This document shows, piece by piece, positions 6,889 to 12,620 of a DNA stretch of 12,620 bases (positions are counted from its first letter, which is position 1; each line of letters begins with the position of its first letter). The notes beneath the pieces were generated by a model. It made no database searches. It was given only the letters and a program-made list of their open reading frames with translations, and had not been told where the DNA came from. This DNA comes from CAZVJA01 sp964626885. GTDB taxonomy: Bacteria; Planctomycetota; Planctomycetia; Planctomycetales; Planctomycetaceae. The position numbers and the translations under genes were made by a program. The stretch lies in contig CAZVJA010000151.1 in the NCBI GenBank assembly GCA_964626885.1, positions 1-12,620 on the forward strand. Direction: 5' to 3'.

Positions 6889-8715
6889 TTACTTCCCGAA
6901 GTCGCGCGGGTTGCCGAACAAGCCGCCGCCGGAGGAACTGCCGGTTCCTCCCTTGAGAGGTTCCTTCCGCTTCCGCTGATAAACTTCGCCGCCGCTGGGT
7001 GCCTGGTCTTCGTCCGGTTTTTCCGTCTCCGGCTTCGCCATGAGCGCCTTCAGCGACAGGCTGACCCGTTTGCGATCCGTATCGACTTCCAGCACCTGCG
7101 CCTCGACGACCTGGTGCGGCTTGAGCACGTCCGCCACGCGCCGCACGTGCTTGTAGTCGATTTCGCTGACGTGAATCAGCCCTTCGAGTCCCGGTTCGAG
7201 TTCCACGAACGCGCCAAAATCGGCGACTCGCGTCACTTTGCCGGAGACCTTGGTTCCGACACCGTACTTCGCGGCAGCGGTCGTCCACGGGTTTTGCGCC
7301 AACTGCCGCATCCCCAGGCTGATCTTTTTTGTGTCCGGGTTGAGCGCGAGGATCTTGACCTCGACCTGCTGCCCTTCCTGTAGAATGTCGGAAGGTTTCT
7401 GAATGCGCTGCCAACTAATCTCGCCTACGTGCAAAAAGCCGTCGACTCCGCCCAGATCGATGAACGCGCCGTAGTCCTTGAGCGTTTTGACCGTGCCGCT
7501 CATTGTCTGGCCGACTTCGAGAGTCGTCCACATCTTCTCGGCCGCTTCCTGCCGTTCGACTTGCAGTTGTGCGCGGCGGCTGACGACAAGATTTCGTTTC
7601 TTCGGATTGACCTCAACCACCTCGACCCGGAGCTTCTGTCCGATGTACTGCTCAAGGTCGCCGACGAATCCGAGCTCGATCTGGCTCGACGGTAGGAACC
7701 CGCGTAACCCGCCGACGGTTACTTCCAGGCCTCCCTTGTTCGTTTTGTTCACGACGCATTCAATAACCTGCCCCTTCGACAGCGACTCCCAGTTCCCCGC
7801 AACCTTCCGCATGCCGCGCGGCAAATTGACGAGCACCAGTCCTTCGGCCGGGTCGAACTTCTCGACAATGACTTCGATCAATTGTCCGACTTCCGGTTTC
7901 TTACCGGAAGTGAACTGCCGCGAGGAGACAACCCCCGGCGATCGAACGCCAAGATCGAGAAACACATTGTCGCCGCTGACCGATTGAATTCGACCCGCCA
8001 GATGCGCGCCGGCTTCCAAGGTCTCTTCACTGATCGGCTCGGACGACTTCGAAACCGCTTCCGAAATTGCGGCGGGAGACTGCTGGGGCATGTCGAGCTC
8101 GCCGCTGGACAACGCCGCCTCGATCTCCGCTTCCATCTCGTTATCCAGTTGCTCAATGGCCGGCGGGATTTCAACCGGTGGAGGGGCGAGCTTGCGCTCC
8201 GGCTTCGGCGGTTTCGCCTTCGGAGACGCGGATGCGTGGGCTGCGGGATCGGCAGCCGTTTCCGCGGAGACAGATTCGGTCGCCGAGGATGCGTCTGCCG
8301 TGTTTGCTTCACCTGCCGTTGCCGACCCGGTTGATGCAGTTGTTTGCTGCGAAGCTTGCGGAGCGGGCGTTGACGACGTCGCGGCAGCAGGCGATTCCGC
8401 GGCAGCCGGTCGAGTTGCTCCGGCCCCTAACGTCTTCATCGTCGGTACTGCCTTGAATTCCTTCGGGTTGACGGTGGGATTGAGCCGCAAGCGGCGGGCC
8501 GGTGCAGGGGATTCCTCGACAGCCGTCCCGACCGAATGCTCCGTCCGCGTCTGTTCCTCGCTCTTCGCGGAGTTGTCCACTCCGGAGGTCTCGGCACTTT
8601 CCCCAGCTGGCTTCTGCACGGGATCGCTGACACTTTCGGGGGATGTCGCTCCCTCGATAGCTTGGGAAGGGTTGGGATTCGCACCGTTTTCGGAAACCAT
8701 CTCGTCGGAACTCAT
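6889..8715 (-). CDS. S1 RNA-binding protein, four S1 domains, long disordered N-terminus
   Basis: The 608-residue protein (from ATG 8715) has about 235 N-terminal residues rich in Ala, Ser, Pro, Glu and Thr, probably disordered, then four S1 (OB-fold) RNA-binding domains at roughly 239-300, 312-380, 399-470 and 486-557. The last two are the most canonical: KDYGAFIDLGGVDGFLHVGEIS and ADFGAFVELEPGLEGLIHVSEI. A polar tail ends in GSSSGGGLFGNPRDFGK. This is the architecture of ribosomal protein S1 and its four-domain relatives, which bind mRNA for translation initiation or bind RNA more generally. I cannot tell whether this is the genome's main S1, so no symbol is given. A TTG at 8733 would add six residues, but ATG 8715 is better placed behind AGGA/GAGAG. 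The gene lies 115 bp downstream of the SUMF1-type gene on the same strand. Confidence 0.9.
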   Translation of the reverse strand: MSSDEMVSENGANPNPSQAIEGATSPESVSDPVQKPAGESAETSGVDNSAKSEEQTRTEHSVGTAVEESPAPARRLRLNPTVNPKEFKAVPTMKTLGAGATRPAAAESPAAATSSTPAPQASQQTTASTGSATAGEANTADASSATESVSAETAADPAAHASASPKAKPPKPERKLAPPPVEIPPAIEQLDNEMEAEIEAALSSGELDMPQQSPAAISEAVSKSSEPISEETLEAGAHLAGRIQSVSGDNVFLDLGVRSPGVVSSRQFTSGKKPEVGQLIEVIVEKFDPAEGLVLVNLPRGMRKVAGNWESLSKGQVIECVVNKTNKGGLEVTVGGLRGFLPSSQIELGFVGDLEQYIGQKLRVEVVEVNPKKRNLVVSRRAQLQVERQEAAEKMWTTLEVGQTMSGTVKTLKDYGAFIDLGGVDGFLHVGEISWQRIQKPSDILQEGQQVEVKILALNPDTKKISLGMRQLAQNPWTTAAAKYGVGTKVSGKVTRVADFGAFVELEPGLEGLIHVSEIDYKHVRRVADVLKPHQVVEAQVLEVDTDRKRVSLSLKALMAKPETEKPDEDQAPSGGEVYQRKRKEPLKGGTGSSSGGGLFGNPRDFGK

Positions 8716-8753
8716 TACTCTCTGATCCTGCAATCAACCTGTCGTGGAACGCA

Positions 8754-8769
8754 CGGACGGGTCTGTCCG
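8754..8769 (-). promoter_or_regulatory. Small hairpin in the leader of the S1 gene
   Basis: CGGAC (8754-8758) and GTCCG (8765-8769) form a 5-bp stem with a 6-nt loop, about 40 nt upstream of ATG 8715. S1 genes elsewhere can be translationally autoregulated through structured leaders, so it is noted, but a 5-bp stem is weak evidence. Confidence 0.18.
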
Positions 8770-8830
8770 CGCCAAACGCATTTCACCCGCTCATTACCCT
8801 AATTAACATAGTCGATCAATCAGCGGTTCG

Positions 8831-9778
8831 CTACTGCGATCCAGCCCGAATGACCTTTACCTTGACGCAGCGAAACCCCACGGCATCGCTCTTCGCGTGG
8901 TCGGGGATTGGCCAGCGAGTCGTACTGCGTAACAGTTCATGTCGGTCCCTCCAGGAACCGCCGCGCATCACGCGCGGTTGTTGCACTCTTTCCGATTCCC
9001 AGCGGACCGCACCGACCGGAGCCCCCTCATAGCTTTCGTGCCAACTGTCCGCCACATATTCCCAAAGGTAACCGTGCATGTCGTAAATTCCCCATGCGTT
9101 CGGCTTTTTCGCGCCGACCGGAGGGTCGTTGCCTGCCGCATTCCCTGTATGCCAGGCATAGGGGTCGAGCAGTGAGGCCGCGTTCCCTGAGTCCCCCGGT
9201 GCGGTTGCCTGCTCGCCGAAACTGTACGCTGTTGCCGTACCGGCCCGGCAGCAATACTCCCACTCTCCCTCGCAGGGGAGCCGAATTTCGACCTCGTCAT
9301 CCATCAGCTTCGCGGCCCGCATTCGTTTGGTCGTTTCCCGGCAAAACTGCACGGCCTCCTGCCAAGTGACCATTTCGACGGAATTCCGCGGCCCCTTCCA
9401 GGCGCTGGGGTTGCGGTCCATGACCGCTTCATAAAGATTCTGCGGAACTTCGTAGCGGGCGATCCAAAAGCTGTTCTTCAGGGTCACAACGTGTACCGGA
9501 CGTTCGTTCGCGGGACCGTCCGGAGACCCCATGGAAAACGACGCGGGAAATGTGCCTTGACCGGGTGTGATCTCCACGAATTCGGAGTCGAACCGCTTCA
9601 ACAATTCAAGTTGAGAGGCTTTCTCGGTAACGCTTGCTCCAACCTCCTTTTCACCGGCTGTCGCAGGGAACGAAACAACCCCACAGAGCATCAGCATGGA
9701 AATCTCCGCGAACAACCGACGGAGATGCCGTGCGACTCGACAGCGCACCCAACTGGCCAGCTTCGACGGAAACGGCAT
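8831..9778 (-). CDS. Exported SUMF1/FGE-fold protein lacking the catalytic cysteines
   Basis: The 315-residue protein has a long, basic signal peptide (hydrophobic core about 26-38, likely cleavage after ATA near 41), so it probably acts outside the cytoplasm. The rest is a formylglycine-generating-enzyme (SUMF1) fold: F-x-MGSPDGPANERP (81-94), WIARYEVPQNLYEAVM (105-120), VTWQEAVQFC (137-146), RLPCEGEWEYCCRAG (166-180), NAWGIYDMHGYLWEY (227-241), RVMRGGSWRD (269-278) and a terminal AVGFRCV. In true FGEs the GGS motif is followed by the two catalytic cysteines; here the segment reads GGSWRDRHELLRS, with Asp278 and Leu in those places. GN-V-W-E-W is also changed to GYLWEY. It is therefore unlikely to oxidise sulfatase cysteines. 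Fold relatives without these cysteines include EgtB-like and binding modules. There is no sulfatase gene in the window. It is divergent from the isochorismatase gene. The Shine-Dalgarno is weak. Confidence 0.88.
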   Translation of the reverse strand: MPFPSKLASWVRCRVARHLRRLFAEISMLMLCGVVSFPATAGEKEVGASVTEKASQLELLKRFDSEFVEITPGQGTFPASFSMGSPDGPANERPVHVVTLKNSFWIARYEVPQNLYEAVMDRNPSAWKGPRNSVEMVTWQEAVQFCRETTKRMRAAKLMDDEVEIRLPCEGEWEYCCRAGTATAYSFGEQATAPGDSGNAASLLDPYAWHTGNAAGNDPPVGAKKPNAWGIYDMHGYLWEYVADSWHESYEGAPVGAVRWESERVQQPRVMRGGSWRDRHELLRSTTRWPIPDHAKSDAVGFRCVKVKVIRAGSQ

Positions 9779-9810
9779 GATGGTGCCCCAATGTTTTTTT
9801 CGGGGGACAG

Positions 9811-9855
9811 GCGATCACTCCACCCCCTTATCTAGCGAACAGGACGAGTGATCGC
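9811..9855. promoter_or_regulatory. 10-bp inverted repeat in a divergent promoter region
   Basis: GCGATCACTC (9811-9820) and GAGTGATCGC (9846-9855) are perfect inverted copies separated by 25 bp. They lie between the SUMF1-type gene (start 9778, -) and the isochorismatase-family gene (ATG 9914, +). Arm centres are 35 bp apart, about 3.3 helical turns, so the pair could hold two copies of a half-site or one looped operator; in RNA it would be a 10-bp hairpin with a large loop. No regulator can be named. Confidence 0.45.
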
Positions 9856-9913
9856 AACAATACTGGCAGATTCTCCCGTGGGCCTCCCGAAATCATCAGG
9901 AACGAGTTTGTCG

Positions 9914-10495
9914 ATGCCCGAAGATTCCCATTCTTATCTTCGCAGCCCGGAGTTGTTGTCCGCCGGGAATAGTCGGCTGCTGATCGTCGACATGCAACAG
10001 AAACTGCTGCCGCTGATTCCCGTGGCCGAGCGGACGATCCGCAATTGCCGGCGGTTGATCGAAGGAGCGGGCGTTCTTTCCGTTCCGGTCTTTGCGACCG
10101 AGCAGTATCCGAAAGGATTGGGGGGCACGGTTCCGGAACTCGCGGAGTTGCTCGCCGGCATTCCTTCAAAAGTTCGCTTCAGTTGCACCGAAGTGTTGAA
10201 TTGGGGTTCCGCGGCGGAACAGGAGGACGATCGGGACCAGATCGTCGTCGCCGGAATTGAATGTCACGTCTGCATTCAGCAAACCGTGCTCGACCTGTTG
10301 GCGGACGGGTACCGGGTGTTCGTCCCCGCGGATGCCGTCGCCAGCCGTCATAAGCTGGATTGGCGAATGGCTCTCGACCGGATGTCCGCCTCGGGCGCGA
10401 CGCTGACCACCACCGAATCGGTGTTGTTCGAGTGGTGCGAAGTCGCCGGGACGCCGGAATTCAAGGAGATCAGCCGGCTGATCATTCAAGGATGA
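9914..10495 (+). CDS. Isochorismatase-family cysteine hydrolase
   Basis: The 193-residue cytoplasmic protein is of the isochorismatase-like hydrolase superfamily (Rossmann-like alpha/beta; members hydrolyse amides, N-carbamoyl compounds or the isochorismate ether). The Asp-Lys-Cys triad is visible: Asp26 in LLIVDMQQKL, Lys86 in PSKVRFSC and Cys120 in GIECHVCIQQTVLDLL. The ECHVCIQQT form is close to the ISOC1/YcaC-like branch rather than EntB, so amide-type substrates are more likely than isochorismate. ATG 9914 was chosen because it starts about 17 residues before the first core strand. The longer frame from GTG 9848 would begin inside the inverted repeat at 9846-9855 and adds 22 residues without family-like content. 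It is followed by a hairpin and the aminotransferase gene, 101 bp away on the same strand. Family is firm, substrate unknown. Confidence 0.88.
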   Translation: MPEDSHSYLRSPELLSAGNSRLLIVDMQQKLLPLIPVAERTIRNCRRLIEGAGVLSVPVFATEQYPKGLGGTVPELAELLAGIPSKVRFSCTEVLNWGSAAEQEDDRDQIVVAGIECHVCIQQTVLDLLADGYRVFVPADAVASRHKLDWRMALDRMSASGATLTTTESVLFEWCEVAGTPEFKEISRLIIQG

Positions 10496-10522
10496 TGGTT
10501 CGATAAGAGTTCGATGGAAATT

Positions 10523-10554
10523 CGTGCGATCGATCAACCGTGTCGATCAGCACG
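10523..10554 (+). promoter_or_regulatory. Intercistronic hairpin upstream of the aminotransferase gene
   Basis: CGTGCGATCGA (10523-10533) pairs with TCGATC-A-GCACG (10543-10554): 11 bp with one bulged A and a 9-nt loop. It lies 27 bp after the isochorismatase-family stop and 42 bp before ATG 10597. There is no T-run after it, so it is not a classical terminator. It could be an attenuator, a processing or stability element, or a DNA operator. It also overlaps the in-frame GTG at 10540, which argues against that start. Confidence 0.4.
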
Positions 10555-10596
10555 CCACTGGAAACGATAGATACCAACTCTGGAAACGAGACTCCC

Positions 10597-11781
10597 ATGA
10601 CGACAGAACTTCCTCAATCCATCACCCCTCCCCGTCGCATTTTGATGGGGCCCGGCCCCAGCGACGTCTCGCACCGTGTGCTGAGCGCGCTCGGTTCGCC
10701 GACCGTCGGGCATCTCGATCCTTATTTTCTGCGCGTCATGGATGAAATGCAGAAGATGTTGCGGCAGGTCTTCCGCACGACGAATGAGTTGACCCTTGCG
10801 GTCAGTGGTACCGGAAGCTGCGGTATGGAAACCTGCGTGGTCAATCTGATCGAGCCGGGGGATCGGATGATCGTCGGCGTCAATGGTGTGTTCGGCGGAC
10901 GAATGGCCGATGTCGCGGGACGTTGCGGGGCAGAAGTGCGGAAGCTGGAAAAACCGTTCGGTGAGGTCTTCACACCCGACGAAATCGCCGCGGCCGTGAA
11001 GCAGCATTCCCCGAAAGTCGTCGGCATCGTGCATGCCGAGACATCCACGGGTGCCTGGCAGCCGTTGGAGGAGATTTCGAAAATCGTGCACGACGCCGGT
11101 GCCTTGCTGCTGGTCGATTGCGTGACATCGCTGGGGGGCGCGCCGGTGGAAGTTGATGCGTGGCAGCTCGACGCGGTTTACAGCGGCACGCAGAAATGTC
11201 TCAGTTGCCCGCCCGGCCTTTCGCCGGTGACCTTCAGTCCGCGCGCGATCGAGGTCATCGAAAAGCGGAAAACCAAAGTCGCGAGTTGGTACATGGACAT
11301 GACGTTGGTCCGCAATTACTGGGGTCAGGAGCGGGCGTATCATCACACGGCTCCGATCAACATGAACTACGGACTGCACGAAGCGCTGCGGATCGTTCTC
11401 GAAGAAGGGCTCGAGCCCCGCTTCAAGCGGCATATGCAGAACCACAAGGCGCTCAAGTCGGGCCTGAAGGCCATGGGAATCGAGTACGCGGTGGCCGAGG
11501 GACGGCAATTGCCGATGTTGAATGCCGTCCACATTCCGGCGGGGGTCGATGACGCAGCCGTGCGTCGAAAGCTGCTCAACGAATTCGGCATCGAGATCGG
11601 CGGCGGACTCGGACCGATGAAAGGCAAGACCTGGCGAATCGGGTTGATGGGAGAAGCGAGCACGCAGTCGAACGTGCTCCTGTTCCTCGCGGCGCTCGAA
11701 CGGTGTCTCTCCGACCTGGGGAAAAAGGTAGCCGCCGGAGCAGGGGTCGCGGCCGCGAACGCGGTCTTCTCGCATCCGTAA
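10597..11781 (+). CDS. Alanine/serine-glyoxylate (pyruvate) aminotransferase, class V
   Basis: The 394-residue protein is a PLP-dependent fold-type I, class V aminotransferase of the AGT/SPT family, which moves an amino group from alanine or serine to glyoxylate or pyruvate. The length is normal. Landmarks: GPGPSDVSHRVL (18-29), SGTGSCGMET in the cofactor phosphate loop (70-79), HAETSTG (146-152), LLLVDCVTSLGG with PLP-ring Asp174, SGTQKCLSCPPGL with the Schiff-base Lys200, AYHHTAPINMNYGLHEAL, and WRIGLMG near the C-terminus with the carboxylate-binding Arg. ATG 10597 fits family N-termini; the in-frame GTG 10540 adds 19 non-conserved residues and sits in a hairpin. The GAG-containing ribosome site is weak. 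The truncated haemoglobin gene follows 44 bp later on the same strand, probably co-transcribed. Likely roles are glyoxylate/glycine-serine metabolism or one-carbon handling. Whether Ala, Ser or a ureidoglycine-type donor is used cannot be decided here. Confidence 0.92.
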   Translation: MTTELPQSITPPRRILMGPGPSDVSHRVLSALGSPTVGHLDPYFLRVMDEMQKMLRQVFRTTNELTLAVSGTGSCGMETCVVNLIEPGDRMIVGVNGVFGGRMADVAGRCGAEVRKLEKPFGEVFTPDEIAAAVKQHSPKVVGIVHAETSTGAWQPLEEISKIVHDAGALLLVDCVTSLGGAPVEVDAWQLDAVYSGTQKCLSCPPGLSPVTFSPRAIEVIEKRKTKVASWYMDMTLVRNYWGQERAYHHTAPINMNYGLHEALRIVLEEGLEPRFKRHMQNHKALKSGLKAMGIEYAVAEGRQLPMLNAVHIPAGVDDAAVRRKLLNEFGIEIGGGLGPMKGKTWRIGLMGEASTQSNVLLFLAALERCLSDLGKKVAAGAGVAAANAVFSHP

Positions 11782-11825
11782 TCGATTCGATGGTGTCTGT
11801 CTTCATTCAAGAGGAATGTTAGCCC

Positions 11826-12203
11826 ATGACTCTCTATGAACGGCTCGGCGGCGTGTTCGCTATCGCCACTGTCGTCGATGACTTCATCGACCGAGTCATG
11901 AACGATCCCCGGCTGAACGCGAACCCGTTGGTCGACGAAGCCCACCACAAAGTCGCGCCGGCCGGATTCAAGTATCTCGTGACTGAACAGGTCTGCGAGG
12001 CAACCGGAGGGCCGCAGCGGTACACCGGCCGCAACATGTACGATTCGCACGCCCACCTGAAGATCACCGATGGAGAGTGGCAGGCATTTCTCGATGACCT
12101 GCAACAAACGTTCGACAAGTTTCAGGTACCGTCGGCCGAGCAGGGGGAACTGTTCGCGATCGTGGAAAGCACGAAGAGCGACATCGTTCTCCCCGTTCGC
12201 TGA
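11826..12203 (+). CDS. Group 1 truncated haemoglobin
   Basis: The 125-residue protein is a 2-on-2 truncated haemoglobin, probably group 1 (N type). It has the start motif LYERLGG (3-9), the B-helix stretch VVDDFIDRVMNDPRL (16-30), the RYTGRNM EF-loop (65-71) and the proximal haem ligand His75 in YDSHAHLKITDGEW (72-85). The B10 position, Tyr in M. tuberculosis trHbN, appears to be Ile21 here, which would remove the usual distal hydrogen bond to bound O2 or NO. Likely roles are O2 or NO binding, NO dioxygenation or redox protection; the altered distal side makes the NO dioxygenase role less certain. The ATG is preceded by AGAGGAA about 11 nt upstream. It lies 44 bp after the aminotransferase gene and converges on the small lipoprotein gene 29 bp away; no clear terminator is seen between them. 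Confidence 0.88.
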   Translation: MTLYERLGGVFAIATVVDDFIDRVMNDPRLNANPLVDEAHHKVAPAGFKYLVTEQVCEATGGPQRYTGRNMYDSHAHLKITDGEWQAFLDDLQQTFDKFQVPSAEQGELFAIVESTKSDIVLPVR

Positions 12204-12232
12204 GCCCGCCGCTCGTTTCAGAATTCACCCTC

Positions 12233-12421
12233 TTAGAAGTACGGACTCGTGCTGTCGGCGGACTGCCAGTCCCGCCCGGTCGCCTCTTTCCACGCCTCCC
12301 GCTGCTCGTGCACATGCAGCGGCCACCGCCAGTCGATGTACCGCTCACCCGACGACTTGCAGGAGGTCAGGCCGAGCACCGACAGCGCAGCGAGAATCAC
12401 CAAACAGCGAATACGGGACAT
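12233..12421 (-). CDS. Small lipoprotein of unknown function
   Basis: From ATG 12421 the product is 62 residues: a short basic N-terminus (MSRIRC), a hydrophobic core and the lipobox LTSC with the lipidation Cys at residue 21. The remaining 41 residues contain DWRWPLHVHEQREAW, then a polar end TSPYF. I recognise no domain. The same frame is open upstream without a stop to the right window edge, so an earlier start is possible in principle (for example GTG 12499), but the upstream residues look non-coding and would bury the signal peptide 26 residues inside. The Shine-Dalgarno is weak (GATGAAAATGG). The gene converges on the truncated haemoglobin gene. A small exported planctomycete protein is the best description; the function is unknown. 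Confidence 0.6.
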   Translation of the reverse strand: MSRIRCLVILAALSVLGLTSCKSSGERYIDWRWPLHVHEQREAWKEATGRDWQSADSTSPYF

Positions 12422-12549
12422 ACCATTTTCATCGGCAATATCCGAACCTCGGCTGCACTCCAAGCAGTGACTGATCGCTTTTGAACTCACGTCTCGCACC
12501 TCTCGTCCCTCGTCTTTCTTCCTACTTTGGGCCTTGGGCTGAGAAAAAC

Positions 12550-12569
12550 TCGCGGCGACGTTGCCGCGA
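12550..12569 (-). terminator. Possible intrinsic terminator on the minus strand
   Basis: TCGCGGC (12550-12556) and GCCGCGA (12563-12569) form a GC-rich 7-bp stem with a 6-nt loop. On the minus strand it is followed by GTTTTTCTC, the pattern of an intrinsic terminator. It would end a minus-strand transcript entering from beyond 12620; no gene end is recognisable in the last 50 bases, so its parent gene cannot be named. The rest of 12422-12620 shows no supported gene and should contain the promoter of the small lipoprotein. Confidence 0.4.
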
Positions 12570-12620
12570 AGAAGTCGGTCGAATAATCGCGAAAAGGTTC
12601 GAAGGTGCTCAAAATTCGAC

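Noticed and set aside
9848..9913. GTG start for the isochorismatase-family gene
   Set aside because: It lies within the right arm of an inverted repeat and adds 22 residues not expected for the family; ATG 9914 fits better, though the choice is not proven.
10534..11775. A 413-codon open frame on the minus strand, almost the same length as the aminotransferase frame opposite it
   Set aside because: It is exactly antisense to a gene with full catalytic motifs; its translation is rich in His, Arg and Asp without any family signature. In high-GC DNA this frame relationship often stays open by codon bias.
1..12620. CRISPR arrays, tRNA/rRNA genes, insertion sequences, prophage genes, toxin-antitoxin or defence cassettes
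   Set aside because: No regularly spaced repeats, no tRNA-like cloverleaf that I could recognise, and no transposase, integrase or known defence domains in any supported gene.

Overview
This 12.6 kb stretch of chromosome looks like it comes from a planctomycete. That is inferred from the mix of protein families, since no rRNA or tRNA gene is present. The clues are a SUMF1-type protein with a signal peptide, a four-domain S1 protein with a very long disordered N-terminus, a rhomboid protease with a TPR-like tail, small Cys-containing lipoproteins, a TIM-barrel sugar isomerase/epimerase and fairly high GC. Genes change strand often and few sit in operons. The sequence is a draft: there is an exactly 100-base N gap at 5114-5213 and a probable homopolymer error in a rodA-like gene.

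Layout. 141-914 (-): HpcH/HpaI-type aldolase, with a hairpin over its stop codon. 1092-2229 (-): SEDS-family protein (RodA-like), split by a frameshift in a run of nine C. 2368-3681 (+): rhomboid protease with a TPR-like tail, divergent from the previous gene. 3804-5275 (+): large multi-pass membrane protein interrupted by the N gap; its true C-terminus is recognisable after the gap in another frame. 5302-5327: strong hairpin between convergent genes. 5352-5747 (-): Cys-containing lipoprotein. 5748-6115: divergent intergenic region with two small palindromes. 6116-6859 (+): sugar phosphate isomerase/epimerase-type TIM barrel. 6889-8715 (-): S1-domain protein. 8831-9778 (-): SUMF1-fold protein without the catalytic cysteines. 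9779-9913: divergent region with a 10-bp inverted repeat. 9914-10495 (+): isochorismatase-family hydrolase. 10597-11781 (+): alanine/serine-glyoxylate-type aminotransferase. 11826-12203 (+): group 1 truncated haemoglobin. 12233-12421 (-): tiny lipoprotein. 12550-12569: possible terminator for a minus-strand unit that lies mostly outside the window.

How the genes relate. The most plausible co-transcribed set is isochorismatase-family hydrolase, aminotransferase and truncated haemoglobin (all +, gaps of 101 and 44 bp), although a hairpin separates the first two. The other genes look like independent units of general metabolism, cell-envelope synthesis, membrane proteolysis and translation or RNA binding.

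I found no mobile element, CRISPR array, defence cassette or biosynthetic cluster, and nothing that I would call a new multi-gene system. The points worth a second look are modest: the rodA frameshift, the mis-bridged gap, the SUMF1 protein lacking its cysteines, the operator-like inverted repeats, and the small lipoproteins.
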